Below are positions 22,835 through 33,183 of a stretch of DNA of 64,000 nucleotides, in pieces. The stretch lies in the NCBI GenBank assembly GCA_958295665.1, contig OY282558.1, positions 61,678,789 to 61,742,788 of the forward strand. The letters are read 5' to 3'. The first letter of the stretch is position 1. The number at the start of each line of letters is the position of its first letter. Source of the stretch: Tipula vernalis. Lineage: Eukaryota > Arthropoda > Insecta > Diptera > Tipulidae. The position numbers and the translations under genes are program-made. The notes below the pieces were generated by a model. The model made no database searches. It was not told the origin of the DNA and worked only from the letters and a program-made list of their open reading frames with translations.

Positions 22835-23982
22835 ATGTATTTCGATCAACAACAAAATTCTTTGCCACAGCTTGGACTACCAGCACCGAAACGTGATCGA
22901 AACAATGTTCACGACAGAGATTTGGTACGTGAACGACAATATAATTCTGATAAATTGCGCCATTTTGTCGATGCTCAGAAACAACTGTTGACTGCAGATC
23001 AAAAAATAGTTTTAAAAAAAGTTATGCAATACGTAGCAAATGAAAGTGGTGGAATTATTTTCCTTGACGCACCTGGAGGCACTGGAAAAACATTCTTGCT
23101 CAATTTGATACTCGCTGAAATTCGATTGAAAAATGAAATTGCACAAGCTGTAGCATCGTCTGGGATCGCATCAACGTTACTCGATGGTGGGCGTACAGCG
23201 CATTCAGCTCTTAATTTCCATTAAATGTAAACTATACCGAAGCACCAACATGTAACATCGGTAAAAATTCTGGCATGACTGCAGTATTAAAAACAAGCTC
23301 ACTTATTGTATGGGATGAATGCACTATGGCGCACAAAAAATCTCTTAAAGCTCTTGACCGTACTCTCAAAGATTTCAGAGAAAATGACCGACCAATGGGT
23401 GGAGCTCTATTGCTTCTTGCTGGTGATTTTCGACAAACTTTGCCACTGATTCCAAGATCAACAACAGCCGATGAACTAAATGCATGTTTGAAAGCGTCAT
23501 ATCTTTGGAGACAGGTAGAGAAACTTACATTGTCGACAAATATCCGGGTGCATTTACTTCAAGATAGAGATATGGGCGATGGAAAACTTCCGATTGATCC
23601 GACTATACGTGAAATATCTTTTCCGCCAAACTTTTGCCAAATGCAGTCATCAATTCAAAATGTTGTGCAGAAAGTTTTTCCCGATATTACGAACAATTTC
23701 AAAAATCATGATTGGCTTTGCGAATGAGCAATTTTGGCTTCGAAGAATGATGATGTCAACAAAATAAACAATCAAATTCAATTGAAGCTACCCGGTGAAG
23801 TTGTCAAGTACAAATCGATTGACACAGTTATAGATGAGGAACAAGCTGTTAACTATGCAATAGAGTTTCTTAACTCTTTGGAATCATCTGGAATGCCACC
23901 ACACATATTAATTTTAAAAGTTGGTTCACCGTTGATGCTCATTCGCAACTTAGATCCACCGAAATTGTGCAACGGAATTTAA
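22835..23982 (+). pseudogene. Helitron Pif1-like helicase segment
   Basis: Walker [13 protein letters not shown] occurs at about 23066-23105, followed by [18 protein letters not shown]. After a TAA at 23222-23224 come the Walker B/DEAD-like IVWDECTMAHKKSL (about 23305) and LLLAGDFRQTLPLIPRS (motif III). Later motifs PVRPAFAITINKA and CSRVGTPKNLYVY follow in shifted frames up to about 24235. The order fits the 5'-3' Pif1 family helicase of Helitrons. Multiple stops show it is inactive. Confidence 0.92.
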
Positions 23983-24356
23983 TCGAAACCACAATCATCA
24001 GTGGCAAATGTAAAGGAGAAGATGTGCTGAGCTGATACCACGAATTCTAATGATTTCAACCGATTTGCCCTTCGATTTCAAGCGATTACAGTTTCCAGTA
24101 CGTCCGGCTTTTGCCATAACCATCAACAAGGCCAATCGCTAAGTGTTGCTGGTTTTAACTTCTGTTTTTCGCACGGCCAATTACATTGTTGCTTGCTCCA
24201 GAGTTGGAACCCCGAAAAATCTTTATGTTTACACATCTACCAAAAAAACTCAAAATATTGTTTATCCGCTAGCATTAAGATAAAAAACTTAATAAATAAA
24301 CAAAATGTATTTCTTTTAAATGAGTTTTTAATATGTTTCGAAGATTGTAAGAGAAT

Positions 24357-24433
24357 CCAATCCAGTTTCGAACTGATGAGCTTATGATTATGAAAAAATC
24401 AATCTTCTCATCAGGCCGCGGCGACTGGACTGA
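24357..24433 (-). ncRNA. Hammerhead ribozyme motif (left arm, minus strand)
   Basis: The mirror copy of 24632-24708: the same CUGAUGA, GAAA, GUC and stem III read on the minus strand (stem III 5' strand 24424-24433, 3' strand 24357-24366). Transcription of either strand through the element would therefore contain one sense ribozyme and one complement, and the two arms could instead pair with each other into a long duplex. Confidence 0.7.
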
Positions 24434-24631
24434 TTATACTTATACCATAATTTACATTCTATATATACAGAATGTGCTGTGATTTAAGTACTAGCGAATC
24501 GTACTAATACAGATGAATTCTCTTACAATTTTTTTTTTTTTTTTGAAAGAGAAATTATCTGTATTAGTACGATTCGCTAGTACTTAAATCACAGCACATT
24601 CTGTATATATAGAATGTAAATTGTGGTATAA

Positions 24632-24708
24632 TCAGTCCAGTCGCCGCGGCCTGATGAGAAGATTGATTTTTTCATAATCATAAGCTCATCAGTTCGAAAC
24701 TGGATTGG
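24632..24708 (+). ncRNA. Hammerhead ribozyme motif (right arm)
   Basis: All conserved core positions are present. Stem III is 24632-24641 with 24699-24708 (CCAGT/ACTGG perfect, extended by five more pairs including two G-U). The cleavage triplet is GUC at 24640-24642. Stem I is the self-complementary GCCGCGGC (24643-24650). CUGAUGA is at 24651-24657 and GAAA at 24696-24699. The 38-nt stem II can form GAA/TTC, GAT/ATC and TGATT/AATCA helices. Expected cut is after 24642. Stem I can only form a 2-3 bp hairpin, so cleavage may need dimerisation through its palindrome. CTGATGAG can also pair with CTCATCAG (24685-24692), a competing fold. Confidence 0.72.
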
Positions 24709-24967
24709 ATTCTCTTACAATCTTCGAAACATACTAAAAACTCATTTAATTTAAAATAAATAGAATTATGTCTATTAGTAGGTTTCGTTGAATTACTGTT
24801 CGTAAATACTAATATACTTCTCGTGTTAATCGAAACACAATTAAAATGGTCTAACCACCGGTAGCATATTAGAAATTACATGAATTAATTAATTAACATT
24901 CAACAAAAACATTGATAAAAAGTATTTCTTTTTTTAGCCTATAGTAGCCTATGCCGGGTAACCGCTA

Positions 24968-27436
24968 GTTATAAATAAAGGTAGATTTTCAAGATGCATG
25001 CTATATGCAGATCTTCACATCTTTTCTTTATATTCTTGTTTCTTATGGAGTCAACTTGTCGTGACAAAAACTTTAAGGCCATCCGATGTTGTGATTGGCG
25101 TTATAGGCAGATATTTGTGTGTTTATTTGGTACATACGTTAATTATTGGTTGTCTGTGATGTGAAAATGATTTTGTTAGTGTAACAATGTACCAACAAGC
25201 GACGACGGTTCAACATTTTACATCGGCCAAACAGGTAAATAATTTTTTAAAAGGTTGGAATGTTCGATATTACGTCGATCGTTCGGAGGAGTTCGACTTC
25301 TTCCTTCCATCTTTCATCTTGGACGTTTTATTTCATGAGATTCTTTTTGTTTCCCAATTTGAAAATTTCAGTAGTCTCTAATTTTTAATGTGTCATTTTA
25401 GAAATTTCGAAATTTCACATTCAGTCGAAGACGTCTTACCATAAAAAGTTTAAGAAGCACCGCTTTGCAGTATATTTAAACTCATCGTACACCAATTTAC
25501 TTTCTTCCACCCCTGCTGTACACGTCAAATCATCACTTGTTCAACATCGTAAATTAACATTCCACAACATTGTTTATATCTTGTATGCTACATAAACACA
25601 GCAACAACAATAGTGATAAAATGATTGCACCCTCGATTATTTTCCATTCAATGTTCGCTCCGTTTGACTGGCGGTACTTATACCGAAAAAATATGTTTTC
25701 CTTCAAATTTAAAGAAAAATTGGGGTTGCCTCTTCGGTGCGATATAGATTTAAGGGATTTATAGAATTTTAATTATGTATTACTCACTCGGGTGGCAGCA
25801 CACATCGCCAAACCCCTCCCCATTCCATCCATCTCTATGTGAAATGTATAAGTACGAATTGAGACGAAATGATAAATTAATTTAACCATTAAACCATACG
25901 CATATACACAGTAGCAGAGAGAGAGATAATGTATATAATACGATCTTATCATAAAGATTACATGAAAATCTACAAAATACCCTTAACAAACGTCTTATCT
26001 TTATCCTTGTTTTATTATCGAATAAATTTATATACATACATACATAAATATAAGAAGTAAAATTAAACTTTTTTTTTGTTTTGTTTTTGCTGGATTTTTA
26101 ATTCTTGAAAAACAACTTTAAGTCGAAAATAAAGAAAAAGCACGAAGCTGAAGCCATCTGCGTTATTTGTTTTATGTACATTGTACAATATTCTTATGAC
26201 CGCACGATTTGTTTATTATTATACATATTCTTAACACGATTCCAGACAATAATATGTGTGCCACCATAAGGAGCAGAGAAAACCGCGGATGACCATGATA
26301 GCAAGTGTGTTAACAAGAAGGTAAGAACAAAAAAAAAAAAAAATCACGATTTTTTATTTTGCTGTTATGTTTATGCTGATCAAATAATAAATTATTTATG
26401 CTATATTCCGCCAAGCACAATTTTTTTTTTGTATGTAACCTATAAGAAAATATTTTTCTTCGTGGTCGTCCGTCGTCATGTCTTAGAAATGATACAAGAG
26501 GAATTGCATTTAATTTTATAATTGCCATATGAAATTTCCACAATGTATATTGGTTTGAATTGAATTCGTATAAGATGATGATAATGATGACGATGTTGAT
26601 GTGATGTTAATTGAGTTGATAACATTTTTGTGATGTCTCTCGAGGTATAAGACGACCAAAACAAGATTATGTCATGAATTTTAATCTTTTGTGTGCAGGC
26701 AGAATGTATTCAGCCTAAAAAATATTTCGTCGTCTTGTCTTTCGTCGTATATATTAATCATCATCATCAATTATATCTTTAGATATATATGTATGTATGA
26801 TGAGACAAAATGCGGAATTTGAATGAATTGCATGCAGCATTATTTATAAGGAAGAAGAAGAGTTGAGAAAACGCCTTCGATTTTTTTTTTGTTTTACAAA
26901 AAAATTTTGTGTTTTGCTTCTCTGGGTGATGGGTATGCTGTGAAGCATGAAATCAGCACACGAGATTTTCGGTTAAAGCAAAAAAATGTGTACACATTTT
27001 TATTGTTGATTTATTTATTTTTTGTTGTATCAAAATCAAATCAAATAAGATTTATTGGCGTGTATCGCATGAGTTTGTGCGCGCGTATATAATGTGGTAA
27101 AATCTGTGACTTATTGGATCCATGAAATTTTAATATGACGAGGTATTTGTAAATACGTACATTGGGGAACAATTTAATTTTGAATAAAATCATAATCATA
27201 AATTCTATCACAAATAGGTACAGATGAACACCATCCATCATATTTTTGTTTAAACCACTTTTCATTCTCCTTTCAAAAGATCTCAACTTTATAATTACAA
27301 ACGCAAGAATTAATGCATTTCAAGCAAACAAATCTGAAATAATTTAATTACGAACTGTACCAAAATCGTGAAATAATGGTTGTTGAAGAGGACCAAAATT
27401 TCAAAGAATCATAAGTAACGAACAAGGCAGTGAAGT
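24968..27436. other. AT-rich non-coding stretch
   Basis: About 2.4 kb with no recognisable element or gene. Local features are an interrupted CATACATACATA (about 26035), ATGATGATAATGATGACGATG-like sequence near 26575 and TATATATGTATGTATGATG near 26783. Small open frames have AT-driven composition. Confidence 0.55.
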
Positions 27437-27880
27437 AATTAAACGTTTTGTGCTTACCATAGTGGCATTTGGATTAGCCAGGTCAATCTTCCTAGCCATA
27501 AGAGCGCTTCATCAACGCCCCAAATATTTTGTTGGAGCGAGGAAACAGTTAAACGAGGCATCCAAAATATTAAAATCTGAATCATTTAGTTATTTAACCA
27601 TCAGCTCATTTTGGTGAGCTTTGGGAAGCGACGGTGATATCAACAAAGTCACACTTGTACAAGGCAACCAACCAATTGTAATATGACATTCGAGAAAATG
27701 TCGATATTACTTAGTCAAATAGAAGCAATCCTGAATTCGAGGCTGCTGTGCACTTTATCAGCAGACGACACCACGATTGAAGCTCTAACCCCAGAGCATT
27801 TTTTAATAGGATCAACAATAGGAGCGATTCCAGAGATTGATCTTGAAAATGTACAAGGGTTTGAAGAATTATAGAATTCT
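27437..27880 (+). pseudogene. BEL/Pao pol remnant (RT piece joined to integrase piece)
   Basis: At about 27440-27515 a stretch reading FVLTIVAFGLARSIFLAIRA resembles the BEL RT block (compare TVTYGTAAAPFLATRCLHQ in the element at 41.7 kb). Closely downstream, 27683-27874 encodes LLSQIEAILNSRLLCTL and IEALTPEHFLIGSTIGAIPE, the conserved C-terminal integrase region of Pao/BEL polyproteins (compare 43930-44070). The middle of pol is missing, so this is an internally deleted relic. The protein ends at 27872-27874. Confidence 0.75.
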
Positions 27881-28082
27881 TTTGAATTTCGAATAATATA
27901 TCGGGGATCTACCGGTTAGACCCGTTAAATGTGATACACTTTTAAAATAGTATCTAATACATATTTTGAAATTTAAAGATACAATTCATTCATCGTACCA
28001 TAATAGCGTTCGGCTGTCCGGCTCAATTCTGATCTGAACGACCAGACAGATTCTTCTTATTATTTATAATTGTAGTAAAAGT

Positions 28083-28851
28083 GGATTACTTCGGTCTAAA
28101 AAGACCAAAAAATTGAAATCCTGTCAAAAATGATCAAAAATTTGGATGGCCCAAAACCACTTTTCTCGACGTTTTAAAAGTCCCTGAGTCTAAAAAAGCA
28201 AAAAAAAAAAAATGTCCGTCCGTCTGTCTGTATGTCTGTACCCATGGTATCTCGAGAACGGCTTGTTCGATTTAGAATTTTTTTTGCCAACCTGTTCCTA
28301 CGGTCAAGGACGAGATTTTAAAAACTTTTGGAATCTGTGTGTCAAGAGGGTCGGGTACCTGCCATACGAATTGACCCAAAATAACTGATTATAGAAATAT
28401 TTACCAATTTTTTATATATGCTGAGTTGAATGTTAAGTCAGGGGTCAATTTGAAGGTTGAGTTGAAGTTGAGTTGGACTTAAATTGTGGTTGAATTAAGA
28501 TATAATGAGCAGTTGGCTAATTTTTATATATGCTGGTTTGAGGATTGAAATGAAAGAGAGTTTGCGTTTGGATAGAGGGTTGAGTTGGGGGCTGTTTGCG
28601 GGTTGAATTGGGGTTGAGTTGGGTTTGGTTTAGTGTTTAGTGAGCAGTTCTATATAAGTGAGTGTTTGTATGTATGCCCAACATATGTGTATGATTTTTG
28701 GATAAAGTTCTGGAATATGGCCAAGTACGATGGAACTGACCTATTTTTAAATTTGACATGTGGATTGGAAATTGGATTTTAAAATGATTTCTGAATTCAA
28801 TTAATGAAGACCAAAGTTCTGATCACCTTATGAGGTTTCATCCCTTTATAT
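28083..28851 (+). repeat. Uncharacterised dispersed repeat, copy A
   Basis: Starts GGATTACTTCGGTCTAAAAA and ends GTTCTGATCACCTTATGAGG...CCCTTTATAT. The same start and end words bracket copy B (30309-33640) in the same order. Internally it has a GTCCGTCCGTCTGTCTG run, GGTATCTCGAGAACGGCTTG, and a tract rich in GTTGAGTTG words. No open reading frame of note. The two shared ends define the boundaries of an apparently non-autonomous repeat. Its class is unknown. Confidence 0.65.
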
Positions 28852-30308
28852 TTTTTTGTCTTAACTGCAGCACGCTTTTAGGTTTCGAATTATTTTAATT
28901 TTAAACATGTTCACCTGTTTCAATTTTAGGTCTACACACTTCTGTACATCGTTTAATTTTAGGTCTACTGGTAAAGTGACTCGGAACAGATGTATTCCGT
29001 CCGAATATTCCTCAATTCGGCCCAAATATCGTAATCAAGTGGACACATATTGTTATGGGTAGCTGGGAATCCTTTCTAGCCAGAAAAAATAACTTCCCAA
29101 AATCTAGATGATAAATCTGCTGGGGCAGTTGTATTCTGTCTTAATATGTAAGTTCATAAGAAATTTGGTCGAAATTTGGGCAAATATTTTTACGGGTAGG
29201 ACGACTTAAGTGTTGCGTCCTTATATGTGCATATGAAGTTTCAATTTTATTTGGGTATGATATATGTATCTGCTAACTGCTAGATTGTAATTTTTTTTTT
29301 TTTTTAATCTTAAAAATTACTTAGGGAAAGAACAGACTTATTCTGACGAGATTAGGTTAAACTTGACACGTTTGCTCAGACGCATGAAATTTGTCCATAT
29401 TGCAGGCGACTATATTCGGTTATAACGAACGCTCAAAGGAAGATAAATTTTTGTTCATTATATCCGCATATTTATTTTAACCCTTATATTTCCTTATACA
29501 AACTTTGTTCAAGAGATAAAAAATATTCATAATAAGCATATTATATATGTTCATTATAAAAGTGGTTCGGTATAAACGAATTCTACTGTAGGGCAACAGA
29601 ACGTTTATTGCCATATTTTAATTTATTTTGACCTAAAATGGTCTCTGGATCTTGTGTAATTTAGCTCTGAAGACTTGTTTTAATTTTAGGTCTACAGGCA
29701 TTATAATGTTAGGCCTGTAGGTCTATTTTAATTTCAAGCCTATAGACCTCTATATACGTACATTATATACTGTTATATTTTATTGTAAGGTTTCTATACC
29801 TAATTTTTCCCAAACAAAATATGCAACCATGTGCATCTAGTGATTGGAAGTGGTTGGAAATTATGGCTAAAAATTATGCCGAGGAAATTTTCCAAACTCT
29901 TGTTCGAGAGGTCTATAAACTAAATTAGATTTCCAAGCGAACAATTTAGTTACTTACTAAATTCTTATTTTCGTGCAATGCTTGACCTAGGCAATTGCGA
30001 AGACATAGCATAGCATTCTTGGATTGAGGTATCCTGTATTGTTTCAGATAATAGCAATGTATTTTTTTTTATTCTTTAAGCATCCCTATGGAAGAAACAG
30101 GAACCGTTACATTGTGTCACCGGCTCTTCTTGTCTTAGTTCAACAGCAAATTTGGGTCATTGGGGCTTCGACCAAACAGCAGATAATTGAAAATTTATTA
30201 GTTTAACGAGAACGACTTCTGGTTAAACATCTTTTGAATCGCGCGCTCTCGATAATTCCACGGTTAAATTTGAGGATTTAATTACAGTTTTGGTGCAGAT
30301 GGGGAAGC
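28852..30308. other. Non-coding stretch between the two repeat copies
   Basis: No gene recognised. It contains several TTTAATTTTAGGTCTAC words (about 28920, 28955, 29675), suggesting a decayed short repeat. The open stretch at 30024-30206 has no resemblance to a known family. Confidence 0.5.
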
Positions 30309-30580
30309 GATTTACTTCGGCCTAAAAAGACCAAAGTATTGAAATCCTGCCGAAAATGATCAAAAATTTGGTTGGTCCAAAATCACTTTTCTCGACGTTT
30401 TGAAAGTCCCCGTCCGTCTGTCTGGATGTCTCCATGGTATCTCGAGAACGGCTTGTTCGATTTAGAATTTTTTTTTGCCAATCTGTTTCTATGGTCAATG
30501 CCGAGATTTGAAAAGCTTTTGGAACCTGTGCGTTAACTGGGTCGGGTACCTGCGATACGAATTGACCCAAAATACCTGGG

Positions 30581-30736
30581 GGGCTATTTGGGAATTCGAT
30601 TCGAACGTGATCGAGTCTTCGATGTATAAGATTCATATTTGAATTAAATAAGAAACGAATGAATCTGATTCAATTCAAATAGGAATCTAATACATCGAAG
30701 ACTCGATCACGTTCGAATAGAGTTCCCAAATAGCCC
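30581..30736. mobile_element. 156-bp foldback MITE
   Basis: GGGCTATTTGGGAATTCGAT at the left pairs with ATAGAGTTCCCAAATAGCCC at the right. The arms are about 54 bp with few mismatches around a loop of about 45 bp. It interrupts the sequence corresponding to ACCCAAAATA-CTG-TTAT in copy A, so it is a clean insertion. Target duplication unresolved, so the family is not assigned. Confidence 0.75.
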
Positions 30737-31149
30737 TGTTGGTTATGGACATATTTACCAATTTTTTATATATGTAGGTTTCAATATTCAGTTGGGTATT
30801 TAGTTTGGGGTTGAGTTGAAGGTTAAGTTAGGGGTCAATTTGCGGGTTGAGTTCATAGTTGGAGTTGAGTTTGGGTTAGCTTAAGATATAGTGAGCAGTT
30901 GATCAATTTTTTATATATGCTGGTTTGAGGATTGAGTTAAAAGAGAGTTTGCGGTTGGGTTGAGGGTTGAGTTGGGGGCCGTTTGCGAGTTGAATTGGGG
31001 TTGAGGTGATGTTGGACCAGTGTTTAGTGAGCAGTTCAGCAATCTATAAAATAAAGTGAATGTTTGTATGTATGTACAGCATATGTGTATGATATTTAAA
31101 CAAATCCACACGACTTGACCGATTTGAACCAAACCAAACACAAATATTG

Positions 31150-31800
31150 TTTAGGATCTATTTCTTAACCGATTTTAGTGAAATTTGTCTTCCGCGATGG
31201 AAATGGGATTCTAAAATGAGTTTTGGATGAAGTTCTGGAATATGGCTAAGTATGATGGAACTTGCATATTTATCAACCGATTATGATGAAATTCGCCATG
31301 TGCGTTGGAAATGGGATTCTAAAATGATTTTTGGAGTTCTGGAATATGGCCAAGTATGATGGAACTTGCATATTTATCAACCGATCTTCGCCATGTGCGT
31401 TGGAAATGGGATTGTAAAATGATTTTTTGATGAAGTTCTGGAATATGGCCAATATGAGGGAACTTGTATATTTCTCAACCGTAAGTATGATGGAATTTGC
31501 ATATTTATCAACCGAGTATGATGAAGTTCGGCTTGCACTTTTGAAATGGGATTCTAAAATGATTTTTGCATGAAGTTCTGAGATATGGAAAAGAATGAGG
31601 GAGATTGTCTATTTATCAACCTGATATGATATTTGGATGAAGTGCTGGAATATGGCCAAGTAGGATGAAACTTCTTGTGTATATAAAATGGGATACTAAA
31701 ATGATTTTTTTATATACTTCTGGAATATGGCTAAGTATGATGGAACTGCCAAATTTCTCAACCGATTATGATTAAATTTGATATTTGCGTTAGGAATGGT
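31150..31800 (+). repeat. Degenerate tandem repeat, about 100-bp unit, about 6-7 copies
   Basis: Repeating order: GAAATGGGATTCTAAAATGA, TTTTTGGATGAAGTTCTGGA, ATATGGCCAAGTATGATGGA, ACTTGCATATTTATCAACCG. Unit lengths vary from about 80 to 120 bp through indels. A single diverged unit is present in copy A at about 28695-28800, so the array arose by local amplification within copy B. Confidence 0.8.
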
Positions 31801-31966
31801 ATTCTACTAGCCTATTTCTCAACCAATTATTATGAAATTCGGCTTGTTTGAATTGACCCCTAACTTAACTTTCAACTCAACCCCTAACTCAATACTCAAA
31901 AAATACCCAACTCAATATTAAAACCAGCATATATAAAAAATTGGCAAATATTTCTATAACCAGGTA

Positions 31967-32475
31967 ATAGAGATGGTGATGATGATGGTGATAGTGATGG
32001 TGATAGTGATGGTGATGGGAATGGTGACGGTGATGATGATGGTGAAGGTGATGATGATAGTGATGGTGATGGTTATGGTGACAGTGATAGTGATAGTGAT
32101 AGTGATAGTGATAGTGATAGTGATGGTGATGGTGATGGTGATGGTGATGGTGATGGTGATGGTGATGGTGATGGTGATGGTGATGGTGATGGTGATGGTG
32201 ATGGTGATGGTGATGGTGATGGTGATGGTGATGGTGATGGTGATGGTGATGGTGATGGTGATGGTGATGGTGATGGTGATGGTGATGGTGATGGTGATGG
32301 TGATGGTGATGGTGATGGTGATGGTGATGGTGATGGTGATGGTGATGGTGATGGTGATGGTGATGGTGATGGTGATGGTGATGGTGATGGTGATGGTGAT
32401 GGTGATGGTGATGGTGATGGTGATGGTGATGGTGATGGTGATGGTGATGGTGATGGTAATGGTGATAGTGATTGT
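31967..32475 (+). repeat. GATGGT/GATAGT hexanucleotide microsatellite
   Basis: Starts with imperfect GATGGT/GATGAT units, then about six GATAGT units (about 32082-32121), then 336 bp of uninterrupted GATGGT (32122-32457, 56 units). Long open frames in three phases (Ile-Thr, Met-Val or Pro-Ser dipeptides) are artefacts of the repeat and are not genes. Confidence 0.97.
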
Positions 32476-32628
32476 GAATGCAGCATTATATGATGTTATG
32501 ATTGTGTGATGGCATGTGGTATGACGGCAAGATGGTGCGATAGTGATTTGTTGTGGTATAAATAAAATGAAGAATTGTAAGGAAACATTTTTCCAAACAT
32601 AGAACTCAATTAACTGTATCATAAGTTA

Positions 32629-33183
32629 CATTGCCTGGCCAAATTAGTATGCCAAATTGTTAATGGTACATTATAAAAACTCAAAATATTTAATGTAAAT
32701 ATGAAAAATATCTATTTAAATATAGTTTATTACAACAAATTTTTCTTTTTAAATTCAATTCAGGATTTTATATATGGTTTAATTGACCTTAGTCAAATTT
32801 TAATATTTTATTAAGTTGCCATTGGCCTTTATAAGTACTTCCACACGTCGGGGCATGCTCTTTACACACCCTCTAGCGGCTTCAGCAATATCCTGGCCAT
32901 GGTGCCAAATCGTAATACGATCAATAAGCTGGGTCTTGGTTGTTATTAGTTCTTGGGCCATCTTCGTCTTGGGAATCAACAAAAGTACTTTCAGGGATTC
33001 CCCTTTTAGTCTGCCGTATAGATGCAATTTAAATGTCAAAATGGAAAACATGAAAGTGGTATGTCGCCATCTATGAAATCAAACATAATTGCATTTTTTT
33101 CAGTCATAGATGGAGTTTTAAGAACCGATAAATCCAAAAATTAAATATAATTGAAACATTCATACTAATATGGCCAGGCACTG
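32629..33183 (-). mobile_element. Internally deleted Tc1-like element
   Basis: TIRs CATTGCCTGGCCAAATTAGT (left) and CAGTGCCTGGCCATATTAGT (right, reverse complement) are flanked by TA at 32627-32628 and 33184-33185. Total 555 bp, versus about 1.6 kb typical of complete Tc1 elements. The remaining coding matter lies on the minus strand. Confidence 0.88.
32800..33051 (-). pseudogene. Tc1 transposase C-terminal remnant
   Basis: The last about 45 codons read TKTQLIDRITIWHHGQDIAE then CVKSMPRRVEVLIKANGN and end LIKY*, matching the usual C-terminus of Tc1-family transposases (S-M-P-R-R-x-x-x-V-I-K). The first about 35 codons have no clear resemblance, and the catalytic region is deleted. No function remains. 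Confidence 0.82.

Larger units (their letters stand above)
19999..24250 (+). pseudogene. Helitron Rep-helicase (degenerate)
   Basis: One long protein can be followed through many frames. It begins with an arginine/glutamate-rich start (SAETPEQREMRLE), duplicated at about 20030 and 20100. Next come a Cys motif CLYCHALKFKKESPGMC (about 20290), the Helitron N-like domain (20535-21047), a block SSMDYYAYR (about 21130), the HUH replication initiator (21610-21855) and a Pif1-like helicase (22835-24250). It would nick and unwind DNA for rolling-circle transposition. At least ten stops or frameshifts show long decay. Individual domains are listed separately. Confidence 0.9.
24318..24921 (+). mobile_element. 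Hairpin element carrying two opposed hammerhead ribozyme motifs
   Basis: A 604-bp insertion in the Helitron 3' region, flanked by an 11-bp direct repeat GTATTTCTTTT (24307-24317 and 24922-24932). It consists of a left arm (about 24316-24523), a loop of about 22 nt, a right arm (about 24546-24749) nearly perfectly complementary to the left, and a unique tail (24750-24921). The tail and right arm recur at 38665-39176. Each arm holds a hammerhead-like core. Variable-length duplications, an inverted partial copy joined to a direct copy, and a ribozyme in the repeat are features described for Penelope-like elements. No reverse transcriptase is present here. Confidence 0.75.
17334..24967 (+). mobile_element. 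Helitron (decayed, plus strand) interrupted by two insertions
   Basis: The coding part (about 19999-24250) shows the Helitron Rep/helicase order. The 5' terminus is inferred to be TC at 17334-17335, preceded by A. Removing the Tc1 element and one TA joins this to TATAAAATACAAAAAATG and then to a TCCGTTATAGACTTTGTAAC block, which resembles the 5' regions of other insect Helitrons. The 3' terminus is inferred as CTAG at 24964-24967 followed by T, preceded by the small hairpin CGG-GTAA-CCG. Insertion between A and T fits the known Helitron rule. A hairpin element (24318-24921) interrupts the 3' non-coding part. Coding frames are full of stops, so this copy is dead. Confidence 0.75.

Noticed and set aside
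24371..24378. A further CTGATGAG on the plus strand as another ribozyme
   Set aside because: It is only the complement of CTCATCAG from the inverted arm; no GAAA or stem III follows on the plus strand.
28214..28238. GTCCGTCCGTCTGTCTG run as a functional motif
   Set aside because: It is a tetranucleotide microsatellite inside repeat copy A and is shorter and altered in copy B.
31954..32622. Long open frames of Ile-Thr, Met-Val and Pro-Ser repeats
   Set aside because: They are read-through of the GATGGT microsatellite in three phases; no real gene.
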